In this document: positions 14,460 through 20,770 of the stretch, piece after piece
Numbering within the stretch: position 1 is the stretch's first letter
Layout: every line of letters starts with the position of its first letter
From: an uncultured Akkermansia sp.
GTDB lineage: Bacteria > Verrucomicrobiota > Verrucomicrobiia > Verrucomicrobiales > Akkermansiaceae
Length of the DNA: 31,559 bases
Assembly (NCBI GenBank): GCA_904501915.1
Contig: CAJGCV010000011.1
Coordinates: 1-31,559, forward strand
Reading direction: 5' to 3'
Position numbers and translations under genes: made by a program
Notes under the pieces: generated by a model
The model's database searches: none
What the model was told of the DNA's origin: nothing
What the model saw: only the letters and a program-made list of their open reading frames with translations

Positions 14460-16243
14460 GCTTCTCCCGCAGATGTCGGAGCAGATTTTAATGGTGCTCC
14501 GCAGTAGCGGGTCATGAGCCGGTCCGGCGCCTGGTGCAGGTCTACCAGCACCAGGCAATCCAGGGTGTCTCCGAACTCACTGTCCACGTTGAATGAAATC
14601 ATTTCGCCGCCAAGCCGTAAGTATTGCCGCAGTAGTACGGGAATGCTGCGCCCATCGGGTTCCAGATCGCTCACCATGGCTGAGAGCAGGCGTAAATCGC
14701 CCAGAGCGGTCGGGATGAGCCGGGCATCTTCGCTGAGCAGATTCATGCCTGACGGGGGCGTTTTGGCTGTTACGTGCCTTGCCAGTTCCTTGTTCATGCC
14801 GTGGCATTGCAGGTATTCGAGAATAAGGGCACGGCTGCGCACGGAATAGTCAGAGGAGACGCTGACAGTGCCGTATAGATAGCGGTATTGCGGGTATTTG
14901 AGTACAAAACGTCCAATCCCCATCCACAGCGTATCTAACGAGGCCGGATGTTTTTGATAGGGCGCGGTGATGAACGCTCTCCCCATTTCAAGCCCGTTTT
15001 TGACGTGGTTGACAAATTCATTGCCGAGGGTGAAGAATTCGGAGTTGTATATGCCGGTGCTGCCCATGCTGGTGACGATTTCGTCTGTTCTGCCCATGCG
15101 GTAGGCTCCGGCGATTCGTTTTTCCGCCGGGTCCCACATGATGAGGTGGTCATAGTACTGGTCGTATGGGTCAGTATCGCAGGCAAGCCCGGAGCCTTCT
15201 CCAACGGCACGGAATGTGATTTCCCGCTGTACGCCGATTTCGTGCAGAAGATGGGGGATTTGCTTGCCTTTCGCTGTGATGATTTGCAGCCCGGTGCTGC
15301 TGTGTGTATAAAGCAGGTGCTCGTCTGCGGGCAGAGAGTCGATTTCCTGCTGTAGTATTTCCGGCGACTCAGGGGAATCAACAGGAACCATGGGGCGCGC
15401 TTGTTTGCTCGTCTGGTTGGCTGCTGCTTCCGGGTAGCGCAGCAACATGGAGTTGAGACGCAGGAAGTCCGTCAGGGAAGCATCGTCCGGGAGTAATTCC
15501 ATGCGACTGGCTGGAATCATTTTACCTACCCGTGCATGGTGCAGGGTACGGCGGTCGCGCTTGATTTCCCGTGGCAGCAGGGCAGAGCGCTTTTCCTTGC
15601 ATAAACAGGTAACCATCTGGAATAAGGGGCCATTCTGCCCGGAAAAATGCATGGGGATTACCGGTACTTGCATTTTCCGGATAATGGAAGCCATGTTGAC
15701 CTGCCATGGGTCATCAATGACCCGGCCATCTTCCTTTGACCAGGAGGCTGCTGAGCCGCTTGGAAAAAGAATGAGACAATGCCCGTCTTTGAGCCATTTG
15801 AGCATTTCGCGCATGCCGCTCATGTTGGCGCGTTTTGCTGCTTCGCCTCCATAGACATCCACCGTTATCTGGTAGGGACGCATGCCGCGGACACAGTGCA
15901 GAAAATCATTGACCACGATGCGCACGTCACTGCGCACCTTCATGGCGATGTCTCCAATCATCAGACCATCGGACATGCCGTGGGGATGATTGCTGACAAT
16001 GACGCAGGCTCCTTCTGCCGGTATGTTTTCAATCCCTGTGACTTCATAATTCAGAGGAAGATACTTGCAGGCAAGCCTGAAGAAATTCTCTGAGCTGCCC
16101 GCTTCGAGCTCTTCCTCAACTTTGGAATGTGCCACATTGAAAGTATGAAACCCCAGTATGCGTTCGCCTATGTTGAGTAACCAACCGGGCCACATGTGCC
16201 CACCTGGCACATATTCTGCGAGATCCATGATTTTTGCTTTCAT
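14456..16243 (-). CDS. Bifunctional acyltransferase, OlsF / GlsA-GlsB type (aminolipid synthesis)
   Basis: The 595-residue protein joins two acyltransferase domains. Residues about 60-280 are a PlsC/OlsA-like O-acyltransferase, with SNHPHGMSDG at 84-93 and FPSG at 160-163. Residues about 300-520 are a GNAT-fold N-acyltransferase like OlsB and GlsB (hemolysin-like), with LLHEIGVQREITFRAVGEGSG, then DPYDQYYDHLIMWD. In known families such fusions acylate ornithine (OlsF) or glycine to make phosphorus-free membrane lipids; which amino acid is used here cannot be read from the sequence. In the motif the first His (H86) and D92 are five residues apart instead of the usual four. A TTG start 9 nt upstream is possible; the ATG at 16243 is preferred. 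It lies between ftsQ and lptD, in an envelope context. Confidence 0.85.
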   Translation of the reverse strand: MKAKIMDLAEYVPGGHMWPGWLLNIGERILGFHTFNVAHSKVEEELEAGSSENFFRLACKYLPLNYEVTGIENIPAEGACVIVSNHPHGMSDGLMIGDIAMKVRSDVRIVVNDFLHCVRGMRPYQITVDVYGGEAAKRANMSGMREMLKWLKDGHCLILFPSGSAASWSKEDGRVIDDPWQVNMASIIRKMQVPVIPMHFSGQNGPLFQMVTCLCKEKRSALLPREIKRDRRTLHHARVGKMIPASRMELLPDDASLTDFLRLNSMLLRYPEAAANQTSKQARPMVPVDSPESPEILQQEIDSLPADEHLLYTHSSTGLQIITAKGKQIPHLLHEIGVQREITFRAVGEGSGLACDTDPYDQYYDHLIMWDPAEKRIAGAYRMGRTDEIVTSMGSTGIYNSEFFTLGNEFVNHVKNGLEMGRAFITAPYQKHPASLDTLWMGIGRFVLKYPQYRYLYGTVSVSSDYSVRSRALILEYLQCHGMNKELARHVTAKTPPSGMNLLSEDARLIPTALGDLRLLSAMVSDLEPDGRSIPVLLRQYLRLGGEMISFNVDSEFGDTLDCLVLVDLHQAPDRLMTRYCGAPLKSAPTSAGEA

Positions 16244-16281
16244 TGTATGCAAGTCGGCGCATTCTGCTTCCGTTCTGGAAT

Positions 16282-16309
16282 GTTATCACAGAATACCTGT
16301 CGAGGTCAA
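16282..16309 (-). promoter_or_regulatory. Promoter of the bifunctional acyltransferase gene
   Basis: A -35 TTGACC (16304-16309) and a -10 GATAAC (16282-16287) are separated by 16 nt. The -10 ends 38 nt before the ATG. It lies in the 87-nt gap after ftsQ, so the gene need not depend on the murCB-ddl-ftsQ transcript. Confidence 0.45.
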
Positions 16310-16330
16310 CGGTAAAAAGATGCCTTCCTG

Positions 16331-17260
16331 TTATTTGCCGGACTGGCTGGCAGGAGCGTCCTCGGCGTATGTGACTGTGGGGTTTATGCGGGGAACAACG
16401 TTGATGCTGCGTGGGTGGCGACCAGTAGCGCGGCAGTGCTCCAGTATCATGGCGAGGCGCTCCATCTGTTCCTTGATGTCGTATACCTGCATGAGAACTT
16501 CCGCCCCGTTTTCAAGGGTGATGATGATTTTCCACTCTTTAGGACGGAAAATTTCGTGAATAGCTGGAATCTCCACCAGTGTGTAGTGGTTCGCGGCCGC
16601 TATCAGTTCTACAATGGGGCGGCGCTTGTCTTCGCTGAGGGTGCTGCCGGCGGTGAAGCTTTCTACTTCGCCGGGTTGAAGATACCAGACCGGCGCACCC
16701 ATGAAATTGCGGTGATATTCCGGCATGACCGGAAAAAGCTTTCCGTTGGGGTCCATGAAGAAACGGACGCGGTTACCTGTGTCTGTGCCGCTTTCCTGTT
16801 CAACATAGACGACTGGGATGCGCTCGTTGATTTCGATGTGCAGGGTATCGGGGAGCTCTGCGCGTATGAGTGCTGATTCGATGCAGGGGTCGCTTTCCAG
16901 TTTTGTCTGCATGGCCTCAGTGTCGAGTGTGGCCATGTTGATGGCTCCTTCTATACCAAGGATACGCAGCGCCTGTTCTTTGCTGATGAGTTTCTGGCGG
17001 GCATCGAATGTGACTTTATCGATGCTGAGGCTGTAGGCTTTTTCTACGGCTGTCATGCATCCCCATATAATGCCCGCGATGACGGGTATCGTGATGAGCA
17101 GGATAATCAGAACACGCCTGAGGCGCCTCATGCCGCGGCGTAATGCCACAATGCTGAAGAGCCGGTGCTTGAGGGAGAGCGCGGCCTCAAGCACGCGGAC
17201 ATTAGCCGACGCTTCTCGTCCGTCGGTGTAATGGTTGCGGTATTGATTCCGTTTCTTCAT
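16331..17260 (-). CDS. ftsQ: Cell division protein FtsQ
   Basis: The 309-residue bitopic inner-membrane protein of the divisome links FtsB/FtsL to the septal machinery. Seen: a basic cytoplasmic N-terminus of about 48 residues, one membrane helix (about 50-68, VLIILLITIPVIAGIIWG), a POTRA domain (about 78-148, with SLSIDKVTFDARQKLISKEQ and LPDTLHIEINERIPV) and a periplasmic beta domain. Sequence divergence is high, as normal for FtsQ. The position directly after ddl (14 nt) in the classic murC-murB-ddl-ftsQ order supports the call. The usual ftsA and ftsZ do not follow; an acyltransferase gene does. Confidence 0.85.
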   Translation of the reverse strand: MKKRNQYRNHYTDGREASANVRVLEAALSLKHRLFSIVALRRGMRRLRRVLIILLITIPVIAGIIWGCMTAVEKAYSLSIDKVTFDARQKLISKEQALRILGIEGAINMATLDTEAMQTKLESDPCIESALIRAELPDTLHIEINERIPVVYVEQESGTDTGNRVRFFMDPNGKLFPVMPEYHRNFMGAPVWYLQPGEVESFTAGSTLSEDKRRPIVELIAAANHYTLVEIPAIHEIFRPKEWKIIITLENGAEVLMQVYDIKEQMERLAMILEHCRATGRHPRSINVVPRINPTVTYAEDAPASQSGK

Positions 17261-17274
17261 TCAGGAGCATGGAA

Positions 17275-18198
17275 TCAGCCACGCGGCTGGTTCAGGGAGA
17301 CTTCTGCAATGCGTGTGCAGAGCTCACCATATGTGATGCCGGCCGCTGCTGCAGCTTTCGGGAAGAGGGACGCGCTGGTCATGCCGGGAATGGTGTTGAT
17401 TTCCAGCACGTAAGGCTTGCCATCGTCGGTGAGCAATACATCGACTCGCCCGTAAACTTCAACGTTCAATGCTTTATAGGCTGCAACTGCTGCCGCCTGA
17501 ACCGCCTGGGTTTCTTCCTCGCTGATGTCAGCCGGGCAGATGTAGTCAGACCCCACGCCTCCGTACAGGGAGGGGTACTTGTTGTTCATGTCGTAGAATC
17601 CGCTGCGGGGGCATATGTGTACTACCGGCAGGGCTTCTCCGTTGAAAATGGCTACGGTGAGTTCTTTGCCCTTGATATATTCTTCTACCAGAATCTCCTT
17701 GCCGTATTTGGCGGCATCTTCCACTGCTGCCGGGAGTTCTGCGGCATCGTACACAATGTGCACACCTACTGAGGAACCTTCGCACGGAGGCTTGATGACG
17801 CAGGGGACGGGCAGGGTGGGCATTTGCCCGGCTGCTATGGTTTCGCTCTGCGGTGTGGGGACATTGCCTTCGATGAAGTATTTCTTGGTGATGACCTTAT
17901 CAAAGCAGTTGCGGCTTGTGGCAGAACCGGCACCGGTGTAGGGCAGACCGAGTTCTTCCAGGTATGACTGCAAGCCGCCATCTTCGCCGTAGGTGCCGTG
18001 AATCATGTTGTAGCAAAGCTCGGTTCCTTCAGGGATTGCCGGGCGTTCGCTGTCCACCAGTACGGGTGTGACATGGGTGAAGCCTTCGCTGCGCAGGGCT
18101 TCCAGCACGCCGTTGGCAGAGGAAATGGATACATCGCGCTCAGAACCGGGGCCACCCATGAGCAGGGCAATCCTGGTGTCTTTCTTCAGTTCTTTCAT
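17275..18198 (-). CDS. ddl: D-alanine--D-alanine ligase
   Basis: The 307-residue cytosolic ATP-grasp enzyme joins two D-alanines for the peptidoglycan stem peptide. Seen: GGPGSERDVSISSANGV (15-31) with E20; the ATP-grasp core VIKPPCEGSSVGV (134-146); EEYIKGKELTVAI (172-184); K207-Y208 in NNKY; and VLEINTIPGMT (264-274) with its metal ligands. K207-Y208 correspond by eye to Lys215-Tyr216 of E. coli DdlB, so it is a Y-type enzyme expected to make D-Ala-D-Ala rather than D-Ala-D-lactate. The loop between KY and CPA is about four residues longer than in E. coli. It is 15 nt after murCB and 14 nt before ftsQ, clearly one operon. Confidence 0.97.
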   Translation of the reverse strand: MKELKKDTRIALLMGGPGSERDVSISSANGVLEALRSEGFTHVTPVLVDSERPAIPEGTELCYNMIHGTYGEDGGLQSYLEELGLPYTGAGSATSRNCFDKVITKKYFIEGNVPTPQSETIAAGQMPTLPVPCVIKPPCEGSSVGVHIVYDAAELPAAVEDAAKYGKEILVEEYIKGKELTVAIFNGEALPVVHICPRSGFYDMNNKYPSLYGGVGSDYICPADISEEETQAVQAAAVAAYKALNVEVYGRVDVLLTDDGKPYVLEINTIPGMTSASLFPKAAAAAGITYGELCTRIAEVSLNQPRG

Positions 18199-18213
18199 GG
18201 TGTGAAACAGAGT

Positions 18214-20517
18214 TTAGAATTGGGGTTCTCGGTCGCCGATGACCTGTACTTCTTCGTGCAGGATGATGCCGCGTTCCTTTTTGACCACGCGTTCGATGTG
18301 GTTGATGAGTTCGGTGACATCGGTTGCCTTGGCGTTACCGGTATTGATGATGAAGTTGGCATGCTTGGTGGAGACTTGCGCTCCGCCGATGGTATAGCCC
18401 TTGAGTCCCAGCTCATCGATGAGTTTGCCTGCCGGTATGGACTCAGGGTTGGTGAAGGTGCAGCCTGCGCTGGGTTCCAGAGGCTGGCTGTTCTTGCGGC
18501 GGGCGCGGTACTCTTCCATGGATTTTTCGATTTCGGCAGTGTCGCCAGGGGTGCCGCAGAATGTTGCCTGCACTACCATATTGTGCTCAAAATCAGGAAT
18601 GCTGCGGTAGCGCGCGGGTTCCATTTCATTTCTGGTGAATTCGACTTCTTCGCCGTCTTCATCCAGGGCAATGGCGGAATGGAAGACCTGCCACATTTCG
18701 CCGCCCATGCAGCCGGCGTTCATGCGCAGACTGCCGCCCACGCAGCCGGGGATGCCGTCCATCCATTCGAATCCGGAAATGCCGTTTCTGGCGGCAAAGG
18801 CTGCCAGCTTTTTGAGCTTGACGCCGGCGCCTGCCACAATGGTGGAGGGGGCAACGAGTTCGAGTTTGTCAAAATCGCCGCCGCTGGGGTGTACGACGGC
18901 TCCGCGGATGCCGCCTTCGCGCACCACGAGGTTGGAGCCGCGGCCTACCACATGTACAGGAATGTTGCGGTCTTTGAAGAAGTTGACAACGGCCTGCATG
19001 TCCTTGATGCTGTCCGGTTCAATCCAGAATTGAGCCACGCCGCCCACACCCAGTGTGGTGTGCTTGCGCATGGGTTCATACAAGCGCGCGGGGATATCCT
19101 GGCCGCATTCGTTGAGCATCTCTGTGAGCGTGCGCAGGTCTTTGGCTATCTTGGCTCCTGCTTCGTGCACGTTGCCGGCACCCAGGGTCAGGAACAAATC
19201 GCCGGGTTTCAGCTGGTTGCCTACTACGTAGTGGGCTGTGGGTATGGAGGGCAGGAATGTTGCATCCGCCGGGCCGTTCTCCTGCACGGCATCAATGATG
19301 GTCTGCCCGGAAATGCCTGGTATCGGCAGCTCGCTGGCGGGGTATACATCGGCGACGAACAGTTTGTCTATGCCGGAAAGTACTCGCCCGAAATCATCGC
19401 GCAGTAACTGGGTGCGCGTGTAGCGGTGCGGCTGGAAGAAGATGACCAGACGCTCCGGATTCAGGCTTCGGGCTGTCTGTACCGTGGCTGCTATTTCCGT
19501 GGGGTGGTGGCCATAGTCATCCACAATGCGGTAATCCTTGGAAAGATACTTGGTTTCGAAGCGTCGGCGGGCGCCTGCAAAGGAGGCCAGCCCGCGGCCG
19601 ATGCTGGCAAAGTCTGCGCCCATTTCCAGAGCTGCTGCAGTGGCTGCAAGTGAGTTGAGAACATTGTGCTTGCCGGGAATCCCCAGTTCCACACGCCCCA
19701 GTTTCTTGCCTTGGTGGCAGACGGTATAGAGGGTGCGTCCGCGTTTGACTGTGACATCGGTTGCGGTATAGTCGGCATCCTGCCAGCCGTAGGAAACGCT
19801 GTTGGGGTACTGTCCGCACACGTCTGCGGCACCGGTATCACTCTTGCAATAGAATATCTTGCCCCGAGTCTGGCGGCAGAGCGTGTGGAAGACTTCCTTG
19901 ATGTGGTCCAGGTCGCGGTAGAAATCGAGGTGTTCGGCCTCGATATTGAGCACAATGCTGTGCTCGGGAATGTAGTTGACCAGGGTGCCGTCGGATTCAT
20001 CACCTTCGGCAATCAGATAATCGCTGTCGGCGTTCCAGTGTGCATTGGCACCCAGTACCGGGATTTCTGCGCCTACGTAATGGCAGGGGCGCAGACGTGC
20101 TTCACGCAGCAGGTGTGCAGTGAGGGCAGAGGTGGTGGTCTTGCCATGGGTGCCGGCTACCACAACGCCTTTCTTGTTGTTGAGGATGGCGGCCAGACAT
20201 TCGGCTCGGCGCATGCACAGGCAGCCCTGTTGGCGGGCGGCTGCAAGGGCTACGTTTTCTTCACGGATGGCGCTGGAATAGATGACGATTTCTGCATCTG
20301 CCACGGCGTCCGCTGTGTGCGGGCATGCAAACTTGAGCCCGCTTTGCTGAAGTCGTTCAGTTTCTTCACTGGTGACGCGGTCGCAGCCGCTGACGCGGTG
20401 ACCCATTTCCAGGAGCATGCGTGCAATGCCGCTCATGCCGGCACCTGCCACGCCAATAAGGTGGATGCGCACCGGGTTTTCCCGGTCCAGAAGTCGTTTG
20501 CGTAACTGGTCAATCAT
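18214..20517 (-). CDS. murCB: MurC-MurB fusion: UDP-MurNAc--L-alanine ligase / UDP-enolpyruvyl-GlcNAc reductase
   Basis: The 767-residue protein carries two consecutive cytosolic peptidoglycan precursor steps. Residues 1-465 are MurC: HLIGVAGAGMSGIA (19-32), the ATP loop GTHGKTTT (122-129), EGDESDGT (171-178) and DDYGHHPTEI (333-342). Residues 470-767 are MurB, the FAD enzyme: HTTLGVGG (486-493), VVGRGSNLVV (523-532), GIPGCVGGSLRMNAG (588-602) and SAGCTFTNP (683-691), where Cys replaces the usual Ser proton donor, as in some known MurB. The MurB domain carries out the earlier step but sits at the C-terminus. The start at 20517 is preferred: upstream ATGs at 20532 and 20529 fall in or directly beside the -10 hexamer. 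It is the first gene of the murCB-ddl-ftsQ operon. Confidence 0.95.
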   Translation of the reverse strand: MIDQLRKRLLDRENPVRIHLIGVAGAGMSGIARMLLEMGHRVSGCDRVTSEETERLQQSGLKFACPHTADAVADAEIVIYSSAIREENVALAAARQQGCLCMRRAECLAAILNNKKGVVVAGTHGKTTTSALTAHLLREARLRPCHYVGAEIPVLGANAHWNADSDYLIAEGDESDGTLVNYIPEHSIVLNIEAEHLDFYRDLDHIKEVFHTLCRQTRGKIFYCKSDTGAADVCGQYPNSVSYGWQDADYTATDVTVKRGRTLYTVCHQGKKLGRVELGIPGKHNVLNSLAATAAALEMGADFASIGRGLASFAGARRRFETKYLSKDYRIVDDYGHHPTEIAATVQTARSLNPERLVIFFQPHRYTRTQLLRDDFGRVLSGIDKLFVADVYPASELPIPGISGQTIIDAVQENGPADATFLPSIPTAHYVVGNQLKPGDLFLTLGAGNVHEAGAKIAKDLRTLTEMLNECGQDIPARLYEPMRKHTTLGVGGVAQFWIEPDSIKDMQAVVNFFKDRNIPVHVVGRGSNLVVREGGIRGAVVHPSGGDFDKLELVAPSTIVAGAGVKLKKLAAFAARNGISGFEWMDGIPGCVGGSLRMNAGCMGGEMWQVFHSAIALDEDGEEVEFTRNEMEPARYRSIPDFEHNMVVQATFCGTPGDTAEIEKSMEEYRARRKNSQPLEPSAGCTFTNPESIPAGKLIDELGLKGYTIGGAQVSTKHANFIINTGNAKATDVTELINHIERVVKKERGIILHEEVQVIGDREPQF

Positions 20518-20530
20518 AGCAAGTAGCATC

Positions 20531-20558
20531 ATTATATACGAATCTGGTCTACAAGCAA
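20531..20558 (-). promoter_or_regulatory. Promoter of the murCB-ddl-ftsQ operon
   Basis: A perfect -10 TATAAT (20531-20536) and a partial -35 TTGCTT (20553-20558) are separated by 16 nt. The -10 ends 13 nt before the chosen ATG at 20517, giving a leader of only a few nucleotides. This decides the start codon against two upstream ATGs. Confidence 0.5.
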
Positions 20559-20629
20559 GCAAATATCGGATTTCTCCCGATAAAATCCAATAAAAACCAT
20601 GTGGTGTATACCCATGATTTTGTAACGTA

Positions 20630-20652
20630 CTGAAATGCTCGTTTCATTTCAG
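20630..20652. repeat. Inverted repeat in the murCB upstream region
   Basis: CTGAAATG (20630-20637) and CATTTCAG (20645-20652) are perfect inverted copies around a 7-nt spacer. It is not followed by a T-run. It could be an operator or an RNA hairpin just 5' of the GGGAGG motif at 20652-20657. Confidence 0.4.
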
Positions 20653-20662
20653 GGAGGTTCTC

Positions 20663-20761
20663 GTGAATACTCAATGCGTGATTTATCTGCCGGTTCGGCG
20701 AGAGTCGCGTAGTACGCGGGGGGGGTGGAAAAGAAAGGCAGCACCGCTGGTACTGCCTTGA
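20663..20761 (+). CDS. Possible 32-residue cationic peptide
   Basis: A GTG-start frame of 32 codons on the plus strand is preceded by GGGAGG at 5 nt spacing, one of the few good Shine-Dalgarno sequences seen here. The peptide begins (M)NTQCVIYLPVRRESR and has 8 Arg/Lys. No clear plus-strand promoter is visible, and the stop lies within the terminator hairpin of the opposing gene, which argues against it. The nearby inverted repeat at 20630-20652 could be part of a regulated leader. Listed as a low-confidence possibility; I recognise no family. Confidence 0.2.
   Translation: MNTQCVIYLPVRRESRSTRGGWKRKAAPLVLP
20735..20759 (-). terminator. Terminator of the GH-D glycosidase gene
   Basis: An 11-bp stem (AAGGCAG at 20735-20741 with CTGCCTT at 20753-20759, continued by a G-T and three further pairs) with a 3-nt loop. 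On the minus strand TTCTTTTCC follows. It starts 11 nt beyond the stop codon. Confidence 0.65.
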
Positions 20762-20770
20762 TAATGTCTG

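Noticed and set aside
17275..18198. Ddl with Met204 in the FYDMNNKY loop, suggesting a D-Ala-D-lactate (vancomycin-resistance) ligase.
   Set aside because: The specificity tyrosine of E. coli DdlB (Tyr216) follows Lys215, and the equivalent K207-Y208 is conserved here. The changed residue is a different position.
20518..20562. Longer MurC-MurB start at TTG 20562 or ATG 20532/20529.
   Set aside because: These codons lie in or upstream of the perfect TATAAT at 20531-20536 or right at the expected start site; the ATG at 20517 gives a normal MurC N-terminus.
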